Position numbers and translations under genes: made by a program. Under the pieces are notes generated by a model that saw only the letters and a program-made list of their open reading frames with translations, was not told where the DNA came from and searched no databases. From a virus, in IMG/VR virus record IMGVR_UViG_3300006654_000663, positions 1 to 41,433 of that record: a stretch of DNA of 41,433 bases; one strand, written 5' to 3'. This document shows, piece after piece, positions 1-7,998 of this stretch (its first letter is position 1; every line of letters starts with the position of its first letter).

Positions 1-324
1 ATGGCTGCCTTTGATGGGCTGAATGTAATTGATCCCGCCAGCTTTGCGGTCTTTCGCTCTGCGCTCGACACTCAAACGGTCAATGTTGCGACAAAGACCC
101 GCGACGATGGAATCAAGCAGGCGCTGCGAGAATGCGGCCTTGATGCAGAAGACCTTCCTGCATTGATGGCGCGCCTATCGAGAAGCGAGCAGGGGCCGAA
201 CACCATAATTTCAATCGACGGCGTACAAGCGATCGAGCTTCACCCTCTACGGTTTACATACGAGGAAGAAGGCGACCGATACATTATGAAGATCACGCAA
301 CCATATCGCCGCCTGTCCGCATGA
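1..324 (+). CDS. Hypothetical protein, 107 aa
   Basis: Function not recognised. The frame is open from the first base of the window, so the true start could lie further left, although the codon at position 1 is an ATG. The product is a soluble mixed alpha/beta protein with no membrane segment; the C-terminal half (IELHPLRF, then DRYIMKIT) looks beta-rich. Its stop overlaps the next gene's start as ATGA at 321-324, so the two are co-transcribed. If the genome is circular in its free form, this gene lies immediately downstream of the integrase at the right end. Confidence 0.6.
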   Translation: MAAFDGLNVIDPASFAVFRSALDTQTVNVATKTRDDGIKQALRECGLDAEDLPALMARLSRSEQGPNTIISIDGVQAIELHPLRFTYEEEGDRYIMKITQPYRRLSA

Positions 325-542
325 CCGACGCCGACCTCGAAGAAGCCCTAGACCTCAAGTTCCGCCAGACCCCCAACAGCGTCCGCCGGCTCTTTGCCTC
401 AAAGCTCCCTGATGATCGAGACAAAGCCACAGCAGCCCTTGCAAGGCTCGCGATGGAAGCCATCAGGGAACAGTCCGAACGGGACGCAAGGACGGAAAGG
501 CCAGCGGCTCCGAGTGTGGGGTGGGAGAAGCGTGAACCCTAG
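321..542 (+). CDS. Hypothetical small helical protein, 73 aa
   Basis: Function not recognised. The product is highly charged and mostly helical, with an alanine/arginine/glutamate-rich centre and no Cys or membrane segment. The start is fixed by the ATGA overlap with the preceding gene. Its TAG stop lies inside a CTAG that is also the stop of the leftward gene ending at 539, so the two genes converge without any spacer. Confidence 0.6.
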   Translation: MTDADLEEALDLKFRQTPNSVRRLFASKLPDDRDKATAALARLAMEAIREQSERDARTERPAAPSVGWEKREP

Positions 543-733
543 TCGCCTCGCCTGCTATCTGGCTCCACTCTGGCATTCTGATCCCCCCAAGGATTTCGTG
601 TGTCTCCGGTCAAATACGTATCAACCACAACACGAGTAGGGGTGTCACCTGAATTACCAAGCATCCTCAAAAACCGAAGGGTTTCACTCTCTTCGGCTTG
701 TTTCCCCGCTAAGGCCTCAATCAATTCATTCAT
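539..733 (-). CDS. Hypothetical protein, 64 aa
   Basis: Function not recognised. A longer reading with a GTG start at 778 exists, but the ATG at 733 is preceded by AGGGAAG at good spacing, so the 64-residue form (MNELIEALAG at the N-terminus) is preferred. The N-terminal 25 residues are helical and acidic; the remainder is polar. It is the last leftward gene, about 190 bp beyond the lysis cluster, and may have its own promoter in the AT-richer gap at 734-925. Confidence 0.5.
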   Translation of the reverse strand: MNELIEALAGKQAEESETLRFLRMLGNSGDTPTRVVVDTYLTGDTRNPWGDQNARVEPDSRRGD

Positions 734-925
734 AGCCAACTTCCCTGAAAGCCACACAGGATGTAGCACGATTTTCACAAATGAGAATCGGGTGGATGCG
801 ATTAATTTAGCGCATATCTACCAAAACGATGTGCCTCACATCACATTTGCGGACTTTGCGCCATAATGCCGCAATACCTAGCCATAGCCACCGCTGTCAT
901 TCTGACGCTGGTGTCTGTGATCGGG
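734..925. promoter_or_regulatory. Gap with a 6-bp inverted repeat, possible promoter region
   Basis: This non-coding stretch is richer in A and T than its surroundings and carries the perfect inverted repeat GATGTG-CCT-CACATC at 828-842. It lies upstream of the leftward gene at 539-733, so it may hold that gene's promoter and an operator. No convincing -35/-10 pair could be assigned. Confidence 0.25.
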
Positions 926-1096
926 TCAGCGCCGTTTTAGCACCTTCTCATTCTGTCTCTGGAAGCGCTTTGTCTCGGCTTTGAAGTTCTCGCGCGCGAC
1001 CTCCAGTCGTTGCCGAACGATCCGTCGGATATCTGCCATATTCCAGACCATGCATTCTGCACAGCCGTCATGTGGGTTCTCGCGATCATCGGTCAT
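926..1096 (-). CDS. Small charged protein at the end of the lysis cluster, 56 aa
   Basis: This short leftward gene starts at an ATG that overlaps the stop of the holin-like gene (ATGA, 1093-1096), which supports it strongly despite its size. The N-terminus has a Cys-x2-Cys pair (GCAEC); the rest is a strongly basic amphipathic helix rich in Arg, Lys and Gln. Function is not recognised; its place among lysis genes suggests a lysis-associated or host-interaction role, which is inference. Confidence 0.6.
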   Translation of the reverse strand: MTDDRENPHDGCAECMVWNMADIRRIVRQRLEVARENFKAETKRFQRQNEKVLKRR

Positions 1097-1425
1097 TGGT
1101 GCGCCTCCATCAACCGGCGCAATTCCTTGATGTCCGTTGCGATTGCGCGGGTGGCTTCTGTCGATTCCCGCATGGCCTTCGCGCCGTCCTCAAGAACGTT
1201 TAGCGTCTCCATCTGTTGCCTGACGTCTTCACGGGCCGACTCTGCCTGATCCTTGAAGATGCTGTTCACGCGCTCCGAGAGTTCGCGGATTGTGACATTG
1301 CGCTGGCTGATGGACTCTATCAGATCCTTGCGCTCCTTGTTGAGAAACCAGCAAACCACTGCCAGAATCCCCGCTGGCCCCTGCTCTATGGCCCAGCTGA
1401 ATAGGGTGATTTGCTCCGGCGTCAT
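1093..1425 (-). CDS. Holin-like membrane protein with coiled coil, 110 aa
   Basis: A hydrophobic segment at about residues 17-29 (GPAGILAVVCWFL) is followed by a long heptad-rich region (about 30-108), giving an N-terminally anchored coiled-coil protein. Small single-span proteins of this shape beside endolysin and spanin genes are often holins or holin-associated proteins, so a role in releasing or timing the endolysin is likely but not proved. Its start overlaps the stop of the Rz1-like gene (ATGA at 1422-1425) and its stop overlaps the next gene. It could instead be a membrane-anchored regulator of lysis. Confidence 0.55.
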   Translation of the reverse strand: MTPEQITLFSWAIEQGPAGILAVVCWFLNKERKDLIESISQRNVTIRELSERVNSIFKDQAESAREDVRQQMETLNVLEDGAKAMRESTEATRAIATDIKELRRLMEAHQ

Positions 1426-1736
1426 GGCTCCCCCTCACAGTCCCCATTGATCCGGCAGCGGATTGTCTCCTCCAGACCGTCGATGTAGGCTGTCACTTCG
1501 CCGTCATAGGCCAGCATGCGCCGCAAGTTCGTTGCGAGGACATTTGCATCTTCGCCGTCATAAAGACCCGGCGCGGACGGCCTTTGCAGCGCGCTTTCCG
1601 GTACCGGCTCCGGGCGGACCTCAACGAACTCAGTTACCGTGACGGGTTCTGTAGGCGGACAGATCGCCTCGGAGCCCGTCTGACACCCGGTCAGTAGAAG
1701 TGCAGCCAGCATAGCCGTCGATAGAGAGAGCTTCAT
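1422..1736 (-). CDS. Rz1-like outer-membrane spanin lipoprotein, 104 aa
   Basis: The product starts with a lipoprotein signal (MKLSLSTAMLAALLLTGC, lipobox L-T-G-C with the modified Cys near residue 18) followed by a proline-rich stretch (CPPTEPV to RPEPVPES), as in o-spanins of the Rz1 type. It would sit in the outer membrane and pair with the Rz-like i-spanin to fuse the membranes at the end of lysis. The start at 1736, preceded by GGAAAGG, lies inside the Rz-like gene in another reading frame; the genes overlap by 107 bp, the usual Rz/Rz1 arrangement. A longer in-frame reading from 1805 would bury the lipobox and is rejected. Confidence 0.75.
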   Translation of the reverse strand: MKLSLSTAMLAALLLTGCQTGSEAICPPTEPVTVTEFVEVRPEPVPESALQRPSAPGLYDGEDANVLATNLRRMLAYDGEVTAYIDGLEETIRCRINGDCEGEP

Positions 1737-2076
1737 CGATACGCCTTTCCGCGTCTCTGCGGGCACGCTCGGCCCGTTGGTTGGCTTCGGTGACCTTGCG
1801 GTCAAGAGCTTCGTTTTCGGCGCGCTCTACAGCCTGCCGGGCTTCCAGCTCGGCACGCTTCTCTGCCTCTTCCTTGCGGATGTCCTCTATCTGGTCCTCT
1901 CGCGCCTTCTGGGCGGCCTCGCGGGCTGTGGCGCACTCTGAGGCCGCTTTCTCGAAGCCACGCTCATACGCGGCTGATTTTGTGCTTGAGAGCCAGATAT
2001 TAAAGCCGATGACGAGAAGCAGCGCGATACCGGCGCCAGCGAGGGGCTTCCAGTAGCGGAGAGCGAGGGCGGTCAT
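1630..2076 (-). CDS. Rz-like inner-membrane spanin, 148 aa
   Basis: An N-terminal membrane anchor (about residues 11-30, AGAGIALLLVIGFNIWL) is followed by a long charged coiled coil (about 35-115, rich in Glu, Arg and Ala) and a short C-terminal tail. This is the topology of type II integral-membrane i-spanins (Rz). Its 3' end overlaps the start of the Rz1-like lipoprotein in a different frame, and its own start overlaps the endolysin stop (ATGA at 2073-2076). With the endolysin and lipoprotein it makes a complete Gram-negative lysis cassette. Confidence 0.8.
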   Translation of the reverse strand: MTALALRYWKPLAGAGIALLLVIGFNIWLSSTKSAAYERGFEKAASECATAREAAQKAREDQIEDIRKEEAEKRAELEARQAVERAENEALDRKVTEANQRAERARRDAERRIDEALSIDGYAGCTSTDRVSDGLRGDLSAYRTRHGN

Positions 2077-2504
2077 GCCACACCCGTGCGCATCATTCGC
2101 TCCAGACGGACGGCCCGCTCGCCCACCTGATCATGCCACCGGCTGTTCTCCATCCCTTGTGCCGCCTTCTCCCAGTCGCCCGCCTTGACAGCAGCAAGCG
2201 TATACTTGAAGCCTAGCAGGCCGTTCACACCGAGATTGAAGGCCATATTGAGGATGACCCGCTGGCGAACATCATCCAGCGTGCGCCACCAGGTCAGCTT
2301 TGCATCCAGCTCTTGCTCAAACCGCTCAATGTCACGGTCCAAAAGATACAGCGCCTCGTCTTCCGTGATGCCACCACCCTTGCGCTTGTCGATGAGCCGC
2401 CCGATCCCAATCGTGAGATATGACTCCGAGTCGGTGTAAGCATGAGGCACGAAGCCCTCGTCGCGTCGAAGCTCTTGCTTCATGGCCTTGCGGTCATAGG
2501 TCAT
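2073..2504 (-). CDS. Endolysin, T4-lysozyme-like muramidase (GH24), 143 aa
   Basis: The protein hydrolyses the glycan strands of peptidoglycan. The T4 lysozyme catalytic triad pattern is present with exact spacing: Glu16 in RRDEG, Asp25 in AYTDS and Thr31 in YLTIGIG (E-x8-D-x5-T). Length is normal for the family. The start at 2504 is preferred because GAAAGG lies about 8 bases upstream; an in-frame ATG at 2570 would add 22 residues with no secretion-signal character. No signal-arrest-release segment is visible, so export should depend on a holin. It opens the lysis group just after the tail genes. Confidence 0.88.
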   Translation of the reverse strand: MTYDRKAMKQELRRDEGFVPHAYTDSESYLTIGIGRLIDKRKGGGITEDEALYLLDRDIERFEQELDAKLTWWRTLDDVRQRVILNMAFNLGVNGLLGFKYTLAAVKAGDWEKAAQGMENSRWHDQVGERAVRLERMMRTGVA

Positions 2505-2575
2505 CGTCTCTGCCTTTCGCGCAAAGAAAAGGCGCCAGACGGCGCCGGGGAGGCTTGCGGGGTGGATCATGGTGC

Positions 2576-4546
2576 TCAGCTGAAGTCCGGGCGATCCCGC
2601 AGGACACTGGTTGCGACCGGATCGGAGAACGAAGACCCTGCCGGAATTGTCGCCGCATCGCCGTACAGATCGGCTGCAAGGATGTAGATTTCATCATCCG
2701 TAACCAGCGCAGCTGGATACACGCCGGCGAGATCGTACTCGACGCCGCCAATTGTAACCAGCCCGGCCGGGACGATTGCCAACACATCGCCAGTCACCAG
2801 CCCCGCATCGGCCGGCACGGTCGATCCGGCGAAATTGATAATCATGTTACCATTGCCAGCAGTGCGATACTCCGCACCCACGGCGTCGATCAGCTTGATC
2901 CTTGGGAGCCGGTCCTTGACGTAGATGTCCGTTTTTACGAGCGGGCTGCTATAGCCGCTATTCAGTGGCAGGGCCGCAGGCTTCTGCGTTTCAACCAGCG
3001 CGGGATTGACTGTAAAATCCCGCCGCGTGACAACCCCACCCGACAGGTCGAAATCTCCATCCGCCCAGTAAAGCTCGCCGTTAATCGTGACGGGATCAGC
3101 CGCCCGCACACGGACAATCGCAGCCGTAGAGAGACCGGACAGAAGGGGGTTCCAGCCGGTATCTGTGAAATCATAGACCAGCGCGCCCGCGCTGGTCCGG
3201 TTCATCTGCATATCCACGCCAGAGGCTACAAGCACGTAATTGCCGGGGATGTTTATTTCTGCAGGCGGTGCTGCGCTGATATTATAGTCCACTACCAGGC
3301 GTTTCGTCTCGCCTTCCTCGATTTCGACGGTGTTCGAGGAGCCGAACCCGGCCATCCCGAAATAGAGCTTTGCGCGGCCGTCCGACTTTCGCTCAAGACT
3401 GAGATAATGACCATCGCTGCCCGACCCCGGCCAGCCCTCAACCGCAATGACCTCCACAACAGATCCGTCAAGCCCGTAGGCCCGCAGGCCCATCGTGCCC
3501 GCCGGGGCAATGATGACGCCGCCAGGCTGCCCGACAGCAGGAAGCGTGAAGCGTGCCGAATGGTCTCCGCTCCAGCTGAACTGCGTGAAATTGTCCGGAT
3601 TGAGGGGGGCCATGCCAAGATAATAGTTTCGGGACGTGAAGGCGATGGTTTTGCAGGACTGCTCCAGTCGGCCCTTGCGGCCCTTCATCAACCATAGCCG
3701 CTCGACCTGCCCGAATCGGGTTTCGCCGGTATAATTGGCCGGGTCCGATGCGCCGGTTCCGGTATTATACTGATAGAGATCAATGAACTGCTCAACCGTG
3801 ATGGTCGAGGCCGGAAGGATATCGCCCGTCTCCATGTCGTCCAGCGTGAGCGGCGCGTCATCCAGCCGGACGATCTCGGAGCGCAGAAGGGTGTTGCCAT
3901 GGACGGTCCCGACAAAATCCCCCTTGCCGAGTTCCGAAATCGCCAGCTCGTGCGCGCCCTCAACAGTAATCTGATTGCCGATGATCCATCCATCTTCCGT
4001 GCGGAAACAAAGCCGCGTGTCTTCCACGATATTGTCTGACCGGTTCTTGGCTTCATCAATCGTGCGGACAAAGCGCCAGCGGACATAATAGCCCGGCACC
4101 TCTTCCTTGCGGAAGATGTCGAAGGACGTTGCGGTGCGCTGCATGAGCCACGGGGAGCGGCGCAAGGCCGTTTCCTCGGCACTGAGCGGCGTGACCTGCT
4201 CGATACGGATCGAGACACTGGCGAACTTGGCCGTAGGGGTCGCTGTTTCGAGTGTCGGGGCGGACAGGAATTGCGCCGAATAGGTCTGCAACCCGGTGCC
4301 GCCGGTCGTTTGCAACGAGAGATCAATCTCGAAGATGCTGGCCCGGTTCTCGGCATAGAATGCCAGCAGCTCCGCCTCTGCCTCGGCATTCTCCAGAAAC
4401 ACCTTAAAGGTCGCCCGCGTTGGCATCTGCGGATAGCGGACATACTGGCGAAGCAGCCCGGAATCCATTTCCGACGATTCCACGCCCCCATCTGGGGAGA
4501 GCGCATAGGGCGTCAGCAGAATGGGGAAGTCAGGAAACTTGTTCAT
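2576..4546 (-). CDS. Probable tail fibre / receptor-binding protein, 656 aa
   Basis: Last structural gene before lysis and directly downstream of TipJ, the normal place for a fibre or adsorption protein. The N-terminal part (about 1-120, including YPQMPTRATF and ENAEAEAELLAFY) looks like a tail-attachment domain; the central and C-terminal parts are beta-rich, with many Gly, Thr and Asn residues and several VTINGELYW-like short repeats typical of fibre folds. No enzymatic motif is seen. It starts four bases inside the end of the TipJ gene. The family is not firmly recognised; the call rests on position, size and composition. Confidence 0.6.
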   Translation of the reverse strand: MNKFPDFPILLTPYALSPDGGVESSEMDSGLLRQYVRYPQMPTRATFKVFLENAEAEAELLAFYAENRASIFEIDLSLQTTGGTGLQTYSAQFLSAPTLETATPTAKFASVSIRIEQVTPLSAEETALRRSPWLMQRTATSFDIFRKEEVPGYYVRWRFVRTIDEAKNRSDNIVEDTRLCFRTEDGWIIGNQITVEGAHELAISELGKGDFVGTVHGNTLLRSEIVRLDDAPLTLDDMETGDILPASTITVEQFIDLYQYNTGTGASDPANYTGETRFGQVERLWLMKGRKGRLEQSCKTIAFTSRNYYLGMAPLNPDNFTQFSWSGDHSARFTLPAVGQPGGVIIAPAGTMGLRAYGLDGSVVEVIAVEGWPGSGSDGHYLSLERKSDGRAKLYFGMAGFGSSNTVEIEEGETKRLVVDYNISAAPPAEINIPGNYVLVASGVDMQMNRTSAGALVYDFTDTGWNPLLSGLSTAAIVRVRAADPVTINGELYWADGDFDLSGGVVTRRDFTVNPALVETQKPAALPLNSGYSSPLVKTDIYVKDRLPRIKLIDAVGAEYRTAGNGNMIINFAGSTVPADAGLVTGDVLAIVPAGLVTIGGVEYDLAGVYPAALVTDDEIYILAADLYGDAATIPAGSSFSDPVATSVLRDRPDFS

Positions 4547-6918
4547 ACGAGATCATCCCAGAGGTCAGGTAGGTAATTGACGGCCTTGATCGACGTGGTC
4601 GCGCCGGGCGTGCCGATTTCGAGGACGGTGAGATCGAGCGGCGCGAAATCTGCAGCAGCCCCGAACGTCACAAGCGTCGGGACAGACTGGCCATCGAAGA
4701 CGAGGTCGAAAGGCGGGGAAGCCGCAAGCACGATTGTCTTGCCGCCGTCTCCCGTCGCATCCAGCAGCCCGCTGACGCTTCCGTCCTGATCGCGCAGAAT
4801 GAGCTTGAGCGCCCCCGAGGGCGCGGCGCGGTTCAGCGTGACAGACGTGCCGGAGGCGGACGTGACGTAGCCGTGATCCGCCTTGTCGGAGATCCACGGT
4901 GCAGCGAGCCCGATCCGGTCATAGCGCTGCAGGTTCTGGCCTTCCCGGCCAGTCTTGAACGTATACGTGCGGTGCCGACCGGAAAACTGCCGCCAGAGAT
5001 ATTTGGCCATGGACAGGGCTTCATCCGGGTCCGTCAGGCCGATGGGCGGTTCGCGCTTCGGATTGACGCTATCGGCAGGCCAGATCGCATATTTGCGCTC
5101 GAAAGTGAGCGCATCCTGGTACTCGATTTCAAACCCGTCCTGTTCCGTATTCGAAGTGAGCGAGGCTTCCCATTTGAGGCTGTTCACGATGGTATTGTCG
5201 GGCGTCACGATGGAGGCCCGTTGCGGCTTGGCCTCATCGACCACAAGCGAGACCTGGAACCCGCGCGGGACAGGTTCAGCGCGTCCGAGGCCTGCGACAG
5301 CCTTCAACGCATCCCACACCGTCACGCGGGTATCGAATGAGCCGTTGAACCCCGACCGCCCCGCCTGCGCCGTGCGGAACGCATCGAACGCCGCAGCATG
5401 GATCACGCTGTAGGCCTGACGGGCACCGTAGGACGTGTTCGTGATGATATCCGCCATCACGTCCACCAGATTGCCGCCCGCAACCTCTGCCGCCGGGTCA
5501 GCGCCCCATTCTGGCAGGATGCTGGTTGTCCGAACCCTGATCTGGCTTTGCGAGCTAGCAGAGATTTCCTTTGCGCCCGTGATCTTCAGGGCCAGCAGCG
5601 TGACATTCCCGTAGCGCGGTACGCTGTTGTCATAGTCCAGATAGGCCTTCATGCCGGTCCAGATGACGCGCGCGCTGTCCCTTGCCCGGATTTCCTGATC
5701 ATCGGTGCGGACAACCGAAACCTTGTAGCGTCCGGCTGTGAGACCAGTCACCGAATAGCTGCGCCGAATGGGATTGTTGCTCGCGCCGGTTTCGCTGAAC
5801 ACATGCGTTGAAGGTGAGCCCACATCATCGCCCGCATCATCGATCTGCTGCAGCGTGAACGTGGTCTCCACCGTCATGTTGGCGAAGTTGCCATTGTCCT
5901 TCTGCTTGTAGAGGCCGCCCGGATATTCGATATCGAACTCAAGCGCCTGCGTGGTCGTGCCGGTCCGGTTGGTGACGAACGGCCCACGGGTGATGCCGTC
6001 GCCGCCCTTGGTCGCAAACTCTATTGTCTCGTCGGTGGCGCTACCGCTAAAGCTGGTGGTTACCGTGATCGAAGTGTCCGTGACGCCCGCAATCGTCTTT
6101 GTCGCACTGATCGGGCTCGTAACAACAATCGTATCACCGACCGAGATGGCCGCGTCCGCGATTGACTCATTGAAGATGATATTCACGCCGGTGATGGAGC
6201 CGTTGACCGCGTCCGAATAGCGCTGGACCGGCTCAAGCTCCAGCTGGTCTACGTCGCCGGACGTGACGACATTCTCGTGGGTGCCGAAATCCGCCTCGAT
6301 GTTGCCAAGCTCGGAGTCGTGATCTTCTGGCAGGAACACCTGATATTCAATAAGCCCGGACGGCAGGTCACCGGTGGGCGTGTCGCCGATGAAGATATCA
6401 TCGAGCTGGTATTTGCCCGCGCCGAGACACAGGATGAAATGCCGGATTTCGTCATTACCCGCGAAGACCCGGTAGGACTGGCTGGCATATTCTGGCGTGC
6501 GGACAACCGTGCCATAATTGACGGGCGGCGGCGCGCCGAGCTTCGCCTCGTTGGCCTTCACGCCCACGCTGTAGAGGCTGTTTGCAGACTGCTGCGAGGC
6601 CTGCCCCGGCACTTTCGGCGCCAGCAGGAAGGTCACGCCCACAGAAATCGCAACCGAGGCCACCACGACAGCCCAGAGCGGGATTTCGAAACCGGACGGC
6701 GTCAGTCCGAGATGATAGGTGTCGCCTTCTCCAATCTCGATCCCTTCCCACTCATCGACAGGAATGATGCGCGCTGGGCCGCCACTGACACGGGAGAGCC
6801 GCGAAGATAGCCCGCCCGGTCCTTTCGGAAACTCCCGGTCCAGAATATCCATGAGCGGACCAGCACATTCCACGACGCGCTCAACGCCGGTGTGCCGCTC
6901 AATGATCAGCTGTCCCAT
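4543..6918 (-). CDS. Tail tip / host-specificity protein, TipJ (lambda J-like), 791 aa
   Basis: This large protein closes the tail tip and contributes to host attachment. The features fit the TipJ family: a short N-terminal domain, a hydrophobic span at about residues 79-101 (IPLWAVVVASVAISVGVTFL), a PPPVNYGTVVRTPEY segment with the pattern common in J-like proteins, beta-rich repeats in the middle, and a C-terminal hub region. The start at 6918 overlaps the end of the NlpC/P60 gene by 13 bp; an upstream in-frame ATG at 6966 lies deeper in that gene and is less likely. The order DUF1833, NlpC/P60, TipJ is a standard tail-tip cassette. Confidence 0.8.
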   Translation of the reverse strand: MGQLIIERHTGVERVVECAGPLMDILDREFPKGPGGLSSRLSRVSGGPARIIPVDEWEGIEIGEGDTYHLGLTPSGFEIPLWAVVVASVAISVGVTFLLAPKVPGQASQQSANSLYSVGVKANEAKLGAPPPVNYGTVVRTPEYASQSYRVFAGNDEIRHFILCLGAGKYQLDDIFIGDTPTGDLPSGLIEYQVFLPEDHDSELGNIEADFGTHENVVTSGDVDQLELEPVQRYSDAVNGSITGVNIIFNESIADAAISVGDTIVVTSPISATKTIAGVTDTSITVTTSFSGSATDETIEFATKGGDGITRGPFVTNRTGTTTQALEFDIEYPGGLYKQKDNGNFANMTVETTFTLQQIDDAGDDVGSPSTHVFSETGASNNPIRRSYSVTGLTAGRYKVSVVRTDDQEIRARDSARVIWTGMKAYLDYDNSVPRYGNVTLLALKITGAKEISASSQSQIRVRTTSILPEWGADPAAEVAGGNLVDVMADIITNTSYGARQAYSVIHAAAFDAFRTAQAGRSGFNGSFDTRVTVWDALKAVAGLGRAEPVPRGFQVSLVVDEAKPQRASIVTPDNTIVNSLKWEASLTSNTEQDGFEIEYQDALTFERKYAIWPADSVNPKREPPIGLTDPDEALSMAKYLWRQFSGRHRTYTFKTGREGQNLQRYDRIGLAAPWISDKADHGYVTSASGTSVTLNRAAPSGALKLILRDQDGSVSGLLDATGDGGKTIVLAASPPFDLVFDGQSVPTLVTFGAAADFAPLDLTVLEIGTPGATTSIKAVNYLPDLWDDLV

Positions 6919-7325
6919 CGGGCATACTCCACGCGCGCAAAGGGCAGATTGGTGAGCGACAGCCATTCAGGGCCGCCCGGCGAGACGGTTTCGCCGCCAG
7001 TGATGACAGGCGCTTGCGTGTGCAGGATGCCGCCCGCAATCACGATGCCGACATGGCGGGCCGCGGCGAATTTCGGGACGAAGGCAACCGCGCCCTCACT
7101 GACTGCGCAGCGCTTCCATTCCTCGTCACGCACCTGCTCGTTGAAGATGCGCAGCAAGTCGCGCGGATTATCCCAATGTGGCAGCGGATCGCGGGGAACC
7201 GGCCAGCCCATACGGCGGCAGACCTCAACGACCATGCCATAGCAGTCATATGCTTCCGGACCGCGCCCGCACACCTCGTATGTGGTCTCCAGCATGTCGG
7301 AGATGATCGCCTGCCTGTCGCTCAT
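6906..7325 (-). CDS. NlpC/P60-type tail-tip peptidase, 139 aa
   Basis: A cell-wall peptidase domain carried at the tail tip, expected to cut peptidoglycan peptides during DNA entry, comparable to the NlpC/P60 part of lambda gpK. The catalytic Cys is Cys28 in YDCYGMV, the His is His91 in RHVGIVI, and a third polar residue is probably His102 in ILHTQ. The start at 7325 is fixed by the ATGA overlap with the DUF1833 gene; a longer reading from 7508 is rejected because its extra residues overlap that gene. Length is normal for the stand-alone phage form. Confidence 0.82.
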   Translation of the reverse strand: MSDRQAIISDMLETTYEVCGRGPEAYDCYGMVVEVCRRMGWPVPRDPLPHWDNPRDLLRIFNEQVRDEEWKRCAVSEGAVAFVPKFAAARHVGIVIAGGILHTQAPVITGGETVSPGGPEWLSLTNLPFARVEYARWDS

Positions 7326-7813
7326 CGGCTCAGCCCCGGAAAAAGCACGGGCGTGTAAAGCGTGCGCGGAAAGCCCAGATTGAGGAAATCGAGCCATGTC
7401 CCGGTGCAACTGACGCCCCGGCTCATGCCCGCAATCTTGGTTATTTCCAGCGGCCCAAAGGTCATTTCGCTGTCGGTCTCCGCCTCGAAATACTGGTTGA
7501 ACTCGCACTCGATGGCCTGCGTCCGCGTAACCGTGACCGCGTTGATCTCAGCAATGAGAGTCTGCGTGCTGAACAGGTTGAGCTGCATCTCGTAGCGCCC
7601 GCTCGAAGTGGTCGCTGGACGCTGCAGCTCGAACGGGTGCGGCGTGAACGTGACCTCTTCCCCGCGCACATTTCCCGCGAAGGGTTCGTGCCAGGTCGTC
7701 AGATGCCAGTCCTGAGAAAATCCCGGATGGAAGAGGCTGACCGTCTCGCGCGCGATATCCCCTGATGTTGCAGAGGCTCGCCAGCGCTTGGTCCGGTCTG
7801 TTGCGTCCGTCAT
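7322..7813 (-). CDS. DUF1833-type minor tail protein, 163 aa
   Basis: Matches the pattern of the DUF1833 tail proteins that sit between the tape measure gene and the NlpC/P60 gene: a beta-rich domain with HPGFSQDWHLTTWHEPF, a PHPFELQRPATTSSG segment and a C-terminal LGFPRTLYTPVLFPGL. It is probably a distal tail or hub component equivalent in position to lambda gpL/gpM. The start at 7813 follows a G-rich stretch and avoids an unlikely 18-residue extension. The stop overlaps the next gene as ATGA. Confidence 0.75.
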   Translation of the reverse strand: MTDATDRTKRWRASATSGDIARETVSLFHPGFSQDWHLTTWHEPFAGNVRGEEVTFTPHPFELQRPATTSSGRYEMQLNLFSTQTLIAEINAVTVTRTQAIECEFNQYFEAETDSEMTFGPLEITKIAGMSRGVSCTGTWLDFLNLGFPRTLYTPVLFPGLSR

Positions 7814-7829
7814 GCGGGCCCCCCTGATA

Positions 7830-7857
7830 TTGACATTTCGAATGGCGCCGACATGAT
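7830..7857 (+). promoter_or_regulatory. Candidate promoter of the small rightward Cys-rich gene
   Basis: A perfect -35 hexamer TTGACA at 7830-7835 is followed after 16 bp by CATGAT (4 of 6 to TATAAT) at 7852-7857. It points rightward, against the surrounding operon, about 30 bp upstream of the small gene at 7885. The same bases lie just upstream of the leftward DUF1833 gene and are otherwise non-coding. Confidence 0.4.
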
Positions 7858-7884
7858 GCGCGCCCAATCACCGAAAGGGCGAAC

Positions 7885-7998
7885 ATGATGCGCGCGATAC
7901 TCAACTGGCTCGAAAGCCTTTTCACCACGAAGCCCTGCGCGAAGTGCTCTGGCGATGCAATGTGCGCCGACTGCGAATGGCACTGGGCCATCCGCTAG
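7885..7998 (+). CDS. Tiny Cys-rich protein on the opposite strand (moron-like), 37 aa
   Basis: This ORF of 37 codons is the only rational coding content of the 180-bp gap between the tape measure and DUF1833 genes. It has an AAAGGG ribosome-binding site at 7874-7879, five bases before the ATG, and a good -35 element further upstream. The product has a short amphipathic N-terminus (ILNWLESLF) and two Cys-x2-Cys pairs (PCAKC and MCADC), like a minimal zinc-binding knuckle. Its TAG lies in a CTAG shared with the stop of the tape measure gene. Function unknown; orientation and own signals suggest a moron expressed in the lysogen. Confidence 0.5.
   Translation: MMRAILNWLESLFTTKPCAKCSGDAMCADCEWHWAIR

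Noticed and set aside
539-542. CTAG shared by convergent stops (also at 7995-7998) considered as a regulatory palindrome
   Set aside because: A four-base palindrome is expected by chance wherever two TAG stops meet; two cases are not enough to claim a function.
866-940. Rightward 24-codon hydrophobic ORF
   Set aside because: No ribosome-binding site, and it overlaps the better supported leftward 56-aa gene that has an ATGA junction.
2420-3697. Rightward 425-codon open frame
   Set aside because: It is antisense to the endolysin and tail fibre genes, Arg/His-rich in composition, and has no ribosome-binding site; an artefact of GC-rich codon use.
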